From: Casuarius casuarius
Taxonomy: Eukaryota; Chordata; Aves; Casuariiformes; Casuariidae
Reading direction: 5' to 3'
Length of the DNA: 64,000 nt
Assembly: GCA_003342895.1 (NCBI GenBank)
Contig: PTFA01000010.1
Location: 7,340,837-7,404,836 of the forward strand
The notes under the pieces are model-generated. The model saw nothing but the letters and a program-made list of their open reading frames with translations, was not told the DNA's origin and did no database searches. This document shows positions 45,051 through 59,859 of the stretch, one piece after another (position 1 is the stretch's first letter; each line of letters opens with the position of its first letter). Position numbers and translations under genes: made by a program.

Positions 45051-48043
45051 ACCCCACAACATAGCCACATGCAGAATTTCAGCTAAAAGCCTTCTATCAA
45101 AAAGCTAAGGTTGAAACTTATGTGATTACACAAGGGAGGTTTTTTTTTTTTCCCTGCACGTGCTTGCAATTTTGGGGTGAAGGACCATTCCTTACATCTT
45201 AGGGAGAAAGCAAAGGGACCCATTACGTGGTTTGTGTTTCTCAGAAACCTCTCCAGGATCCATTTGTGCTCCTGGAGAGGTAGATGATTCACCAAACTGA
45301 AAATTGACGGTAGAGAGCCGGAGGCCAAATAGCTCTACTGACATCTTGTAATTGATCTTGGCTTTGTTTTGGGGTTTGGTATCTTTATGCCTCCCACTGC
45401 CCTCTCCCACNCCACAGCTCTGCCGTCAACAGATCCCATCTCCCCTTGCCCATTTTTAACATGATTTGAAAGACAAGAAAAGAAAACCCTACAACCATGT
45501 TGCTTTCTTGGTTTTTGATTTTGCTTTAATTGGAGGATGCCCCATTTGTTACACCCCCAATTTGATTTGCAGCAGTGAGAGTACTTCGCATGAGGCGAAA
45601 GAGCCATGCCTAGTTTGCTGGCACAAAGTTCAGCAGTCTTTAATGCCCAATACTAGAGAAACTTCTGGCCTTTCTCATTTTACATTGCTTAGGCCATGAT
45701 AACAGGAAAGTCTATGGTGTCCAGGTAAGCAGTAATCCATCATCAGTGGTCCCTGTTATTTGAAGGAATATCTAGCAACAGAAATTATATTTGCAAAGGG
45801 AGAAGATGTACAGAGAAACTGTACAGGAATCACATGATGTCTGGAAGAAAGCAAGTCCACACCAGTTTATTAAAAACAGAAAGCCTCTATTATGGGAACA
45901 TACATAGTAGAAATGGAACCAAAAAAACTAGGTACATTCCCATGATAGAGCTTTTATCAGCTATTAAACCAACACAATATTTGATCTTACTACATATTTA
46001 ACAAGAAGGTTAATCTAACCAGAAAAAAATGCTATTTGGCAATGAGTTGTGTCCTGTATGTTTAAGCAGAGGTAGTCCAGTTTCACAAAAGCCTTTATTG
46101 AGTCACAAATTGTAGAAGGAAAGGCTTTGTTAAGGGCAGAGATAGGCATCGTAAAATGGGGAGAGATTTTTCAGGGCCAGTATCTGATGCAAGAGAGAGC
46201 ATACATCTCTCCCAGCTGCATTTTTTTTTTTTATCCTTAGTCAATACATTACAAGTCCCAGCACACCAAGTACTCTGACTTTTTCTGCCTCAAAAGACAC
46301 GGGAGCATGTATCAGAAGAGCGGATGGCCTGTCCCGTGTCTCTGCCATGCTCTGAGCTCCTGAGTGTGAAACTGGGAGGTGCTGAGGGATGTCAGTGGTC
46401 ACAGATTTGAAACCAAAGGGCCTTGAAAACAAAGGGCCAAGGAGTTACTGTGCTCAGTTACCCTGCTTCAGAGCACACAGTTTGCAGCCCTGGCTCAGGA
46501 GCAGCTGCTCACAGCTGGGTGAAGGGGGCGAGGTGCACCCTCTTGCTCAATGCATGGTGCAGAGGAGACAGTAAAAAAACGTCAGAGGAGAATGTGAATG
46601 AGAGAAGAAATGCAAAGATCCAAAGCAATCAATGTAAAGAAAAGTCCTTGCTGGTTTCTTCTATTTCTTAGGATGCTCAGTGGCAGAAAGAAATAGGGTT
46701 TGTGCTGGAAACAATTTGTATCCTGTACTGTTCTGCTTGTGATGACTGTGTGAACAGCATTATTTTCTTTTTTTTTTTCCTTTCTTTTTATTTTCTGCTC
46801 CAGCTACTGTTATGAGATGGTGAAAAAACAAGGATAGGAACCCTTATATTTAAAGTGCTCTGCTGAGCCACAGGTTTTGTCATGGCCAAGGTGAATGTTG
46901 CAAAATGCAAGGAACTAGAGACAATCCAACAGTGTAAGCCCATAGGCTCATAGAGTTCATCTTCAGCATTGGGTAAAACAGGAAAAAGCAAGGAATCCTG
47001 AAATCACACATGTTTCCCCATGGGAAAATTTTGTAGATGAATGGTCACCAAAAATACAATCACTTTCACCTGCAAAATCTAAGTCAAAGGAAACAAATAT
47101 TTTTGGTGACTGTTGGGAAGTATCTTCCAGTCGTATGTAAAGGCCATCTTAACTTCTTTTCCACCATAACTGTAGGGAAGAAGTTCTCTCAAGTCTCATG
47201 TTAGCCAAAATGAAAACAGTCTTTGAGCTTGGAGCAGGCCATTCCCACAGTGGACTGCCCTGGCTTGTGCTGTCCCCTCCCTGCCCTGGGTCTGCATGGT
47301 GCAGGGAGGAGAGCAGGAGTGAGTGGCACAGGTGACACCGCAGCTGCTCAGACTGCGGGGGCTTGTGACATGTTGTGGGACCCCCACAATTCAAAATTCC
47401 CTTGGGGCCTTGAAAGCAAGTTGACCAGTGATAATTAAAAAATGAAACCCCAAACCAGGCTACAGCAGTTGCAGGAGGCAGATCCCCGTCTACCTCACAT
47501 CCACATGGCAAGTACATGGAGTGCAAACAGAGTGTTAACGTCCTGAGCTACAGGAACCCTGGGCTACCAGTCTAGGCTAGCAAAGGTAATGCTGTTTTGC
47601 CACCAACCCTAATGCCCCTCCCCAGTTTCCAAATTCTCAGTGTAGAATTTGCCAGCAGCAAAGCAGCCAAACTTTCTGCCTTTTGCATCAAAGCAAGGTG
47701 GAAAAGGGAAAAAGAGTCTAAGAAATGCCCAACAATGGATCTTCACATTATGTGGTTAAGTGGGACCTTCACTGCCATCGACTTGCTACAAGTCTGAGCA
47801 AACCACGAGTCAGGCAGGCAGGACACACTGTGGTTCCACGACAAAACATCTTCCTGAGTCAAGCTGGAGACCTTTGGGCTGCCAGTCCATCCCAAGAACA
47901 CTACTGGGGCCCTTTACGTGAACACTAAGTTGCTGCAGCCCTCCCCGGATTTCCCACTCTGCACATGCATTCTTCTGCTCTCTCCTTGTCAGGCTGCAAC
48001 CACGTGCAAATCCCGAATGCAGCAGTTCAAGATTTTTTTTTTT

Positions 48044-48049
48044 AATAAA
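48044..48049 (+). terminator. Distal polyadenylation signal AATAAA (first)
   Basis: AATAAA follows a T-run and is followed within 30 bases by a GT/T-rich stretch. It is one of two candidates for the main ETV6 3' end. Confidence 0.45.
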
Positions 48050-48213
48050 ATTCTAGTCTGTTTTTATTCATGATGGCTTTTTGTTTTTTTAAGGTGTGGG
48101 GTTTAAGGGACTGAATCAAATGAATGTAACAAAACATAAAAACAAAAAAAAGCCTATTCTCAGGGCCAGTGAGTTGCAAATAATTTTTAAAATGCCTGTA
48201 ATTACATCATCTC

Positions 48214-48219
48214 AATAAA
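48214..48219 (+). terminator. Distal polyadenylation signal AATAAA (second)
   Basis: AATAAA in an A/T-rich stretch is followed by the GT-rich phrase tttgttggtg about 35 bases on. The arrangement is typical of a mammalian or avian poly(A) site. Confidence 0.5.
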
Positions 48220-51200
48220 AAAATTTAATATAAAAATGGGAATACCAAATTTTGTTGGTGCAATCATTGCTAAAAGCTCCTTTCTTTTTTAAGAACGATG
48301 GTACCCAAGTATTTACAGCACATAGCAGCTGTTTTCAGTCATGAAAAGAAACCTGCAGGCTTCCCATGCCCAAACCAATGTGAACGGAGCCTGCATCTTC
48401 CCTGGGAAGCTTTCTTTGGAAAAGCTAATCCAGTCCCTTGGAGTATTTACTTTGTTGCCTGCCATTAGAGATCAGTAGAGCACCCCACTAGTGTCTAGAT
48501 GAATGTACCTAGTCCTCTTCCTGTGTCTCGGAGAGGGCATAGAAGCAAAAAACAAAAATGAGGCAGCGTGATGACTCCTGCAGCTTTTTCTTATATACCT
48601 AAACATAGTTCAAGTAGTTTGACAGCAAGAATTTTTTCTGTGGCATTCGTCTTTGCAAATAGGGCTAGAAACACCACCAGTAATGCGCTGCACTTCCAAC
48701 ATGTGTTACCCAGTCCACTCCTGAGCCCGGCAAGACCCAGGGACCTGTGCAAATAGGTTTGGTGCCACCAGCCTTCTCCTAAGAGGACAACAAGACAATG
48801 TGGCACAAACTGCTCACTGCTGCAAAACACTTCCTACTGCAGTACTTCTTTCCTGTTAGGTGGTGTTATTAGCACTTATGACAATGTCAGGCCTGTGGAG
48901 GGTTAATGCTCCTCAAGATAGCTGCTACTAAGTGTTTTATATCACAAGGCAAAGGAATAAGCACTAAACAAACCACTCTCTGAAACCAGACAACACACAA
49001 AGAGGAAACTCTCCGAGTGTGTTGTTCCGTAATTCTGTCCCTTCAGGCCATTTCCCTTCATTTTAGAAGAGGAAATAATGTATTCTACACACCATTGCAT
49101 CTTTCTATAGCAAATGCTGCAGTTTGAAGGCAGAGTATGGAGGAAGTTTTCAGTGGTTTCAACTAGTGCGCCAGTGACAATTAGTCTCGGTGCTGCCTGT
49201 GAAATCCAGAGAGAAGTTAGAGAACATCCTTCAACCGTCCCAGCACAGAAGAGACCCAAAAAGCACATGCTAAATTACATCTTTGCCTTCCATTTTCAAA
49301 ATCAGATCAGCACTAAAAAGAAAGACACCAGGCTGAGACAAGCTAGGCGATCATGGATGATGCACATATTTGTAGACTACAGCTAGCACAGGCAGCCACA
49401 ATGCAAACTTTCTCCATCATATTCCCTAGCTTTGGCTGGGAGACAATTTGCAAGGGTGTCAGTGAGGAGCTCAGTTACTGTCCATAAACCCTGTGACTTA
49501 GAGAGGCTGCCAGCAAGGCATTGACAGAGGCATTTTTTAATTACAGAGATACCTATTTTAAAGCAATCTTTAGCAGGAACTTTTTCACTTCTCCAAGATA
49601 AGTGTCCATCTGTGAGGTATCAGCAAACAAGCACATCCTTTTTCTCCCTCAAAGGTTTAAACTGATTAAGGCAATTCTGATTTCAATTTGAAACCCAAGC
49701 TGCTGCTTAGCAATCCAGAAAAAGCCTCTTAGGGCAGGTGTGATGGCAGGAGAGTGTGCACTCCCCCGGTTTGCAGCCACAAAAATGAATCACCTGACAG
49801 AAAGAATTGGATGAGGATGCAACTTGGGAGGGAGGAGGAAAAGGACAGCAGCCTGGTTTAAGCTTTCCCCAGGCACAAGATGGCCCCCAAAGAGCCTGAA
49901 AGGGAGCAGGGCAGCGCTGAAGGGTGATGAGCTTTGCCGCACCCACTCCCAAAAGAGGCAAGGACAAGAAGCACTGCAAGATCAGTGCCAAGGCAGCTGC
50001 AACACGAAGCACAGGAAAAGACCGTGCCCACCGGTGAACAAAGTCACATCACAGTTTCTTCATTCTAGATTCTTCTACCTGCTTTTCCCAACCTACACAA
50101 AAATTACACACGGTTTTGCAGCCAAAGCAAAAAGATGAAAAAGGGCCTGTCTTCTCACCTTCTTTCCTCCTGCTGGCTCTTTCCTCACCTCGCTGCCTTA
50201 AAAACAGCAGAGTGAGATCTGGATTTTAAGCAGCCAGCTGTCAAGTGCACGGCAAGACATGTGTGTGTCAGGCACAGCCGTGTGTGTGCCGCTGCTGAGC
50301 GCCGGGGACCTGCCACATGCCAGCTTCCTCTCTCGGCCAGAGCCAGCATCCAGCAGCAGGAATGTCATTAGGCAATTAAACAGCCTTTTTCTTCCTCCCT
50401 TGTGGCAATAATATTCTATCCCTGCTGTAACATCCCTCATTTATTCAAAAGGACAGCGCTGACATTGCTTAAAAATTATTTTCCACAATTAATCATAGGA
50501 AGCCAGGCAACTCATTTGTTTATCGACCGGCTTTTCCACTGCTACGTGTGCACAGAGATTACCTACTGAGGGGCTCCTCACGAGGCTTGGGTTGCATGTA
50601 AGGGTTCACTGTGCAGGACATTGATTTCTCCTGGTCATTCTTGTCAGGCAGAGGCAAGCTTAACATACAAATGGAAAAAAAATCTGGCAGCTGCTTTGGG
50701 GCAATGCATGTGTTTACTTCAACTTTAATATTTACTGCCCAGTTGTCATCTAAAAAAGAGTCAGTGCAGCTCTGTCAACCTTGGAAGAGCACCATCAGTA
50801 TATACCAACACTGGAGCTGGGCTGAGTTACAGTATAAACACCAAGCAGACCCTCTTCTGCAACTGTTCTGAGCTGGTTCCCAAGAATTATAACTCACATT
50901 TAGGAAAAAAAGAAAACCCAGAGCCCTCATGTAAGACAAGAGAGGTCATTATGACCGATATGATCAGTTGTAAAACCTGCAGGGACACATCAATCTTCCT
51001 GCCTCTTGCAAACACCTGTGCATAAGGTTTCCCAGCATCGGAAAGTGTTGGGAGAACAGCCGCAACAGGGAGAGCAATAACTGTTCAGGAATTGGAATTG
51101 ATCTTGTGCCACCCGATAAACATTATCAGCCTGGGGTTGTTGATTTGAAGCCAAGCTCTGCTAAATGGACAAAGTTTTCAAGTGAACCCTTGCCGGTGTT

Positions 51201-52592
51201 TGACAAGGTAAAGGGAAGTAATTGAAATGAAGATAGCGTGAACAAAGCAGGCATTGTTTACCATCGGCTCAGTAAAGCTGCGAATTCACAACCCCACAGA
51301 AAAAAGGGAGGAAAAGAAGCAGGCATGGCAAATGGAAACAGAGGAAAATAAGGGGTCAGTTCAGACAATCACAAAGTTTAAGGCCAGACGTGTTCACCAC
51401 ATGTGCTGTACCCCAAAGGACATTACGTTTCGACTCACCTTTCCAAGGGCAGGGCCAAGGGCAGTAACTTTTGCTTGGCTAATGTATGCCTGTAGGATAT
51501 GAGCCAGTCTCAATTCAAAGACCTGAAGGATGAGGAATCCACTTCCTTTTTACCACAGGCTAATCATCCCCAGAATTAAAATATGTTGCTTCCTTTCCAT
51601 TTAACTCTATCTTAATTCCACTTTCAATCATTAGCTCTCATTATGCTTTTCCTCACTAAATTCCTGTAAAACCCAGTATTCCCGCCCGTACACTAAGATA
51701 CTGACAGCCTGCAATCAATGCACCTCATAGTCTTCTTTTTCAACTGTGTATAAGCAGAATGCACAATGCAACATAGCACAGACCTGCCTTAGCTAATGCC
51801 AGCCCAAAAGTAGAATGCACTTGGGAGGGAAGCACAGGGCAAAATCAGTTGAAAATTTTGGTAATAAAACATTTTCTCCAACTCTTGACCCAGTCTACCT
51901 GCAATTCCTCTCCTATTGCAAGGAACTGAGATTCTGTTATAGAGCAGCTTCCCAAAGGTGGTGCTGCCAGCTTAAGGAGGCTGCAGGATGCAGCCACGCT
52001 TGTCTCGGTGGGTGCTGTCCGGGCTGCTGCTGTAAGAAAGGCTTCAGAGAGCACTTCAGGCTCCTTGGGGCTGCCTGGCTGAGGTGAAACGAAAAAGGAA
52101 ACCCATACAAAGGTGCCATTTTAGTCCCTGAGAGTCCAGGTATCCCAACAATCTTGCTTCTTCCAAACTCCCAGCTAAGAGGTGAGGTTTTCCTCCCTGC
52201 CTTGGAACGACCCTGGGAAGAAAGCCTGCAAATATAGTAGCAAAGGAGTTGCTAAAAGGCCCATTTCCTTATTTCCTCTCAAAATGGTGTTAGTGTTTGT
52301 GAACACTCTTGGGAACACACTGCCTGACACACTAAGGATCCTTCCTCTCCACATTCATTCTTGGCTCACATAACAATGCCTTATCCAAATTCATTCCTAA
52401 AAACTTCAGTGGAATAAACAAGCAAGACTAATCAACATGAATCATTACTAAGTGAAGTTTGCATAGCCAGGACTTCACCCAACGTTCAATTCAAATAGTC
52501 TAACCCGCTCCTGAAATTTCCTCCACGTTGCACAGAACAGGAAGCAAACAGGCCAGGCAGATTTGCTGTTCAGGCATTAACAGTTTCACACA

Positions 52593-52637
52593 TCAGGCCT
52601 CACCCTGGCTCTGCTAAAGTCAATGGGAATCTTGCCG
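52593..52637. repeat. Old sauropsid repeat fragment
   Basis: 'catcaggcctcaccctggct' followed by 'aagtcaatgggaatcttgcc' fits a phrase recurring in sauropsid genomes. Related fragments occur at about 23001-23032, 53230-53260 and 63570-63635. Family not named with certainty. Confidence 0.35.
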
Positions 52638-55600
52638 CTTGTTTTGGCAGGGCCAGGAGTTCGCCTGCTCCCTTCAGAGAGTGCTGGACAGACCTCTCCA
52701 AAGCCTGTTCTTCATCACCCCCTGGCAGCGAGAAGCAGCATGGGCAACGGCAATGCAAACTGCCCTACGTTCTTGCTCTGCCCCAGTCTGGGCTGTACAA
52801 AATCTGTGCAAGGTGGAGGTCTGAGCAGTGTCCAGAGAAAATATCCCTCTGCAGGAAAACTTGAGGCTTTGCTTCAAAGACAAAGCTTAACCCCAACAAC
52901 AACCTTCTCAAAAAAGCCAGTTACAATCCTGGAGTCAAAAGCGTAAGAATTTTTTTTGGTAGTACTGTAGAGAACTGGTTTTAGTAGTGACATCTGCCAG
53001 CTCCCAACACATATGAACTGACAGCAAAAAGTCAAATCCAGTTATCGAGGACTTAAGTGTCCAGGGTTATCATGTCAGGTGATTTCCAATTAGAAGGCTT
53101 TCATTAGAAATACTTTCACCCCAAAGGATAAGGCTTATGTGCTAAAAAGGAAGGGTTCATAAAATTAGGCCAAGTCCATCTCAAAGTATAAGAACAAACG
53201 GCCCAGTTCCCCAAAGGATGATTATGCCACAGTTTTCACTGAAGTCAATAAAAACCACTGGTTTCCATTTGGAAAACAGACTGCTTATTTAGGCTCTTTA
53301 AATCTATTGATTCTTTATTCGAGTGTACTATTAACCCTGCCTTGTATTTCTCTTTCTAAATTGCTCAGATATAGCAGTTTCACAGAGTTTTTCTTGCCTA
53401 ACATAGAGCCCCTGCCACTTCCACGTGTTCAAACAGCCTCTCCGCTCACTGGATTATGGTGTTGGCAACAGCCTGGGTTGGGAGACAACTACAAAGCACA
53501 GGGCACTCGGCAGAGAATGAAGGACTGGGTAAACAATATACCTTGGAAAGTCTCATCTCAAGGGCTGATCTCCCCGAGGGAGGATAGGAGCAAACCAAGA
53601 GTGCCTAGTGCCATCTGAGATAACCAGCAGCATCCAGCACCCCGTAAGTCTCATACATCCCGTGCATTTATCTGCTGTTAATATCAAATCATTGCATGCT
53701 CAAGAATTAAAAGGGTATCCAAGATATCACACTCATTTCAGCCCCCAGCTCACACAGTGTCCCAGCTGAGGTGGTGCCACTGGTACAGAACTAGTGTTAA
53801 ACAAGCAACAAAAATAGTTACGGCTGGTCTCACAAATCAGGATAATCCAGTTTTTTTCGTTGTTTTATTTCCAAATCTTCCTCATTCCTCTTCAAGAGAC
53901 AAAACAATCCCATCCCTTCAGGGAAGGGCCTGGCTAGAGGAGGGGACTGGCAGTCTCTCACTGGGGTCTGCTCAAACCCTTTGAGGGAGCCCCTGTTCAG
54001 CCAGACGCAGCCCTCAGCACCTCTGTTTCCCAGACTGGAACCAGGAGGTATGAGCAGTCTGCCTACCTAGGATGCCATAATATTTAAGGTATTCTGAGAG
54101 AGGACTTTGCAAGCATAGAGTGGCATCAGTAGGAAAGAGCTAAACCCAGTAGATCATTCCTGCGCAAAAGAGCAACCCGGGGATTCCTCAGACCTTGCAA
54201 CGCTTTTACCACACAGGACACCAAATCCTCCTTTGAGCTGTGCCATGCACAGGTACGTAATGGGATTGTAGTACCTCCAAAAAGGAAACAGAAGGCTAGT
54301 TAGCAATGAATAAATAATAACTGGGCATTTGTCTAACAGCTAGTGTGCCAATGAATAATTGAAATCTTTATTAGAATTGAAGTACAAATGTACAAGCAAA
54401 CAAACACCTGCTGCAGCTAACACCAATGAAACAGCAGCTGTCTGGCCAGGGAAATAATTATATATAGATTCCTTTTCATATTAAACATCTTTACTTGGCT
54501 TGGGAAGCACAGATGACAGAGACACAGTAGCGAGAAAGGATAAAGTCACCTTTTTACCTTCATGAAAGGCATGACCCAACAGAGCCATTTTTAAGTGACA
54601 CTGGGGAGAAGAAACTGTGAATTGCTATGGAAATAACCCAGCTCTCATGCTCTAGACCATCGGGTGATCAGCAAAAGAGACGGGGGCTCCCTAATTGCAG
54701 TATGCTTGGCTGAAGCCAGGAACATGCACACCTCTAGAAGGAGTGGAGCTAGAGACTCTTAGTCCCTGCTGAAAAGCAAACAACAGACCACGACTACAAG
54801 TGTGAGACACTGATTGGAAAAGGGTAAATATTTACAATATATGGGAGAATTTTAGAAAGAAGGAAACATTTTTCATTTAGTTGTAAATCTTTCAGGAAAT
54901 TATTCATTTTTCAAATGAAAACATTTTCTTTAAATTCAAAACAACTGTTTTTCTCCTGGCTTTTGTTTATAAAAAAAGGAAGAGTTTCAGCTCTGCCCCT
55001 TTTCATCCCTCCTCCACAAAACATCAACCAAGCCCCTTGTCTCACGTTATGAAGTCATTTTTCGGGAGCAAAAAAGCAGTGAGGATTTCCCGAGCAGCTG
55101 TAGCTGCTGCTGTGGAGAGGAGAGCAGAGTGATCCTGTGCTTCTCCACCCGTTGGATGTATACAAGGTTATTTGTAACGAGCTCATTAGAGCCTAAAACC
55201 GACTGCCAGAAAAGCGGAGGGGAAAAGCAATTGATTCACCTCTTCAAGAGCCATTTAAGTGGTCTCAGTTTGAGAAGATGAGAATCTTCTTTCTCTATTT
55301 CACTCCTGTTTTTTTCTACTTTGATACTTTTTATTCAAGACAGATGCTCCCTGTGGGTCCCAGCCACGCGGCGTCTGTACGCAATAAGTCAGTAATTTCC
55401 AGTCCACAAAATAACTGTCCTGTCATCTTTTCCTCTTTTATCTCCCATTTCATAGCAATATTTCCACCACCCCTAGGAAGCTGAAAAAAAAAAAAAATTC
55501 ACAAGCTTTGTGCTATGACTGAGGCAAGTAATCTGGTCTCTCACTGAGCCCAGATTCCCCAAGGAATTCATTCCTCAGATGTATCATCTGGCCCTATCCC

Positions 55601-58600
55601 CCACTAAGTTTCAAACCAAGAGGTTTTAACTCCAGCTTCTTAGATTATTGCATGAGCAATAGTGATGAGCAATCAAGACAAACTACTTGGTTTAAATTAA
55701 ATCTTAAGAACGCAGAAACAAAACAGAATTGCGTATAAATCCTGAGGCATGGACACAGGAAATGTCCCTCAGCTTGCAGACCACCTTTTGCATCCATGGA
55801 AATTAACAGTGCCTTAAAGGTGCAACTCAGTTTAGAACATATCATGGTAAATCCATCCTAATAAATGGATCCGCATCTGCAGGAAAGAAGAGGTTGCAGC
55901 CTACTGGCAGGCATAAATGGTTACAAAACAGCAGGAGACAATGCACTACTTCCGGAAGCAGCTGCAAAATGGAGAGGAACACACAGCTGCAAAGGAGGAT
56001 AACAAAACAACTAAAAAAGCCCTCTGACAAAAATATTGTAAAGCACTGACTTCCCAGCTTTGACCACTCCTGTGAACAATTCTCTGGACCATCTAACACA
56101 ACCTGTCTTATCCTAATTGACAGCAAGGAACCTCTCTCCCACATCTTTAGCCACAAATGTTATTTTGGTAAACCTAGGTCCTCCCACATGTTCCCATTGC
56201 CTTCCTGGTGCCAGCACCAGCCCTTGTGCAGCCACCAAGCAAACTGACCTAAGGAAAAAAAACTGAACAAAAAAATAAAAGAGGCTCTTTTTCAGCCACT
56301 TCAGCCCCATGGCCTGACTCATCACAGGACTGCACAGATACTAATACTGCTACAAGTAAGGGAATAAGCATCAAAAGGGAGGAAGAGAGGAAGACTTCAA
56401 TTTGCTTAAAGTGATTGTGAAACCACAGCCCAGCTAGATCTTTGGGGGCAGTACATTATAGCAGCCTGGTTTCCATGTAGCTCTATGCTGCCATTTTTTT
56501 TGTATTTTCTTTCATCTAACCACCTGTCCCTACTCAACACAACTCCATGGCACCTCACTTTCTAGCAAACCAGACTGGAAAACTGAATTCCAAGGGCATG
56601 GCATGCTCCTTGCACACTGCAGAATAATAAACCTAACAGCTGTCCTATTATCCGAATGGATGCAGACAGCTGGCTGATGTCCTTCAGAAGAGCTCTGTGC
56701 TGAACGATCATATTTGCAAAGCTCTCGAGGCTTTCAGCCATGACCTTAAGTGTTCATTTTCTCCCTTTTGGGTACGCCCTTCTTGGGGGTGGGCTATCAT
56801 TCTTTGCAAACATCTGAAAGCAGCCAACAAGCCCCACAAGCTAGAGCCAACAAGTCTGCTTCAGAAGAGCTTAACGCTCACTGTCCTGGGCCTTTCATGG
56901 CCTGGCTATGGAGAAGGAACGAGACTAGGGCAGATTCTTGTATCTAAAGACACAAGAAATAGCACAGGGCACTCCCTTACTTCATATGTGAAGTTCTAGT
57001 TCCCATGGCCAGACACTGATGTGTTTCACTGGTGCTACCCCTTTCCTGCCATCTTCCACCACTATTTTGATCTTCACAGCCACAATGAATGTGAGTTTGG
57101 AGAAGACAACTGATGCTACAAGCTAGCTCAGCTCACAGAGGCAACATGTACTTTCCTAATATCTCCAAACCACCCATGCCAGCACACACTTAGCAGTTTC
57201 CCCTTCCCCATGAACCCTCTTGGCCCTTAGCTGTGTGGTGAAGTCCAAGAACAACACTGAGGGATTTTTTGATGTTTAGTTTTGTCATTTGGCATCATGT
57301 GAAGAGCTCCTGGTGCCATGATCTCATATGGCAGCTGCCTTCAGAAATCCCCTAAGCATGACCACTTGCTCGTGCAGGCAGCCTGCAGGCAGCTGAGTCA
57401 CGTGGAACTGAGACTTCTTACACCATCTGGCCTGGCCTCAAAGTTTCTCCTGACGTGCACTCCAGCACCTCCTGCTTTTTATTTATTCCAGCTTGCAATC
57501 AGTCAGTTTGCTAGGCCAGCAGTGCAACCAAGTAGTCCCAGCTCCTGGTCCCTCTACTGTGTTTCTTCCCCTAAACTTATCATGTTCATTAATTTAATTT
57601 AATCCTACAGGCTGCTTAGTTCTTTTCCACCCTTGCACAGATATGACACTGGGTGTGCAGCAGACCTTTGCTTGCATTTACCTTCAGCAACCTACAGAAA
57701 AACACAAGCATTTGCCAAAGACAAATTATTTTTTCTAAGTTCCCTTCCCTCCCCCTACAAGGAGGTGAGAATATTGCAATAGGTGTTGTACTCCCCACCC
57801 ACATTTTTTTCTCACTGCCAAACATATTGCATCAGGAACAATTAGAAAATTTTTCCTTGTGTGGGCCATTAGACTGTATATAAAATGCAGCAATATTTCT
57901 ATGCTAAAAAAATCAACAACAAAAAGCCCCCAACTCTCACATGACCTTTAGACTTGCTTTCAGAGAACACCAGAACTGGTTCAGATGATAAGGTGAGGAA
58001 CTCTACTAGTATGATAGCTGTAGTCACAGACGCAAAACTGTTCTCTCAACCTTGGGAAGGGAGAAAAGGGTGCTCAGGGGCTGTTTATTCAATGAAGGAG
58101 AAAACAACACAAGGAGAAAGAGCTTTTTGAAAGCTACAGCTGCATGCACTGACCAGAGAAGGAGATTATGGAAAACCCATCTTAGGTCTGCAACAACTTC
58201 TGCTTCTGTGAATGCTGTTGTGTTGATCCCCAAAGCATCTTCCCAGGAAGCAGGGCCCTATAACTCAATATGATAAACGAACACAACAAGAATGAAACCA
58301 GATTGATATTAATCAAACACCTGACCCAATAAGGGAACCACAACATCCATTACCACCATTACGTGCAGAAGCATACACTCAGCAGACCTAAACATCAGAG
58401 CCCCCCCTAAAGTATGTCCATGGCTCTTATTAGACAGACTGAAAGCAAAAAACCAACAGTTAATATCTGGACATTCAAACAGGTACAAGTACTATCCTTT
58501 CCAAGCAACAATCTCAGCTAGAAGACGTACTTCATCTGCGATTTGTGTATGGTCCAGGCAAAGAAAAAGTGTATGCATATTCCTTTGTAAGCAGTTGTAT

Positions 58601-59859
58601 GAAATATTTTAAACAGTACTTAATTCTGTCTCACGCAGGCTCTCTTTGATGCTGTTACTACTTGGACTTGTACTGCACACCTACAGAAAGCAAACATTAG
58701 TTTCCACTGCTACCATGTCCACATGCTGCAAGACTCCAGAGAAGTTTCAATTAGTAGCTGAACCAGGAGCGGAACTGCAGGGCAGGAGGTTTGTGCACCT
58801 GGGGTCTAATCAGAGTCTGCAACGCCAGTTTCATGGGTCCATGGACCGGGTGTGGACTGCCATGAACTGAAACGGAAGTTGGATGCATGATCTAGGTCTG
58901 CCTAGAGATGAGGACAGAGAGACAAAATTTAGCTCCAGCTGTGCCTCCTGCAGGCCTAGGAGATTTGTATCCAGTGTCCTGACATAAGTCAGGTTTTGCT
59001 CAAGATTAAATACATGTGAGATCTTTGGTCAGGAGCTAAAGATGTGATGAGATGGAGCTGAGCAGGACAGAATTACCTCTCCCTTGCCATTTGTGCACCT
59101 CCATCTCCCCGGCAGAAGGGGCTGAGCCCAACAGGCTTAGCCCTGTGCTGCTGTGCCTACAGCGAACTGTCCCAGCCATGCCAAGGGGCCTCTCAGGTCC
59201 AGCTCTTCTCCAGCTTCAACGCAGTCTCACCTAGCACCATTGGCAACAAGCAGCAGACACCTATCTGTCACATCAGGTTATCACTTTCTCTCCTCTGATA
59301 TAAAGTAAAACACCCTGCACCTTGCTGCCAGCAGCTCTAACCACATCACAAACAAGGAGGAATCTACACAAGCATTCAAAACATGTGGATGTTATGCCAC
59401 TGCAGCAATTAAATCCACACTCGCTTTCTTGCACAGCACCTGGAGGGAAACAGCCTGTGTTGTGGGGCAGAGGAGGACATGCCGCAGTAATCTGGGCCTT
59501 CTCACAGCCCAGGCTGTGGATTGCAAGCTCAGGAACCATCCCCAGCAGTGAGTCTTGCCCCAGAGGCTGGGCCACCCTCTCCAGGGTGGGCTCACTCTCT
59601 CTGCAGGACATGTCGTACCAGACACAACTCTGCATCTGCGAGGGTCCGCAAAGCCCTGGGTTGCCCTACGTCTCCTCACACCCAGGTTAAGCTGCTGTTT
59701 TGGAGCTGACAGAGGGCAGCAGCTGAGCAGAGCCCAGGAGGGAACAGCCTCCTGGGCACCAGGCCACTGGCACACCAGGTCGGGGTGGTACCACCTGGCC
59801 TGGCTAGGTGCAAAGGAGCTTCTCCTCAGCACATTATGACACCCCACCACATACACACC

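Larger units (their letters stand above)
44168..48240 (+). other. ETV6 3' UTR (inferred extent)
   Basis: Sequence after the stop has no splice-linked coding content. The human ETV6 3' UTR is about 4 kb, and the last good polyadenylation signal at a similar distance is AATAAA at 48214-48219, followed by a GT-rich element (tttgttggtg, about 48253). A short form could end near 44490 using AATAAA at 44464. The region contains a TA/TG/CA microsatellite and several short open frames that look random. Extent is inference from distance and signals. Confidence 0.65.
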
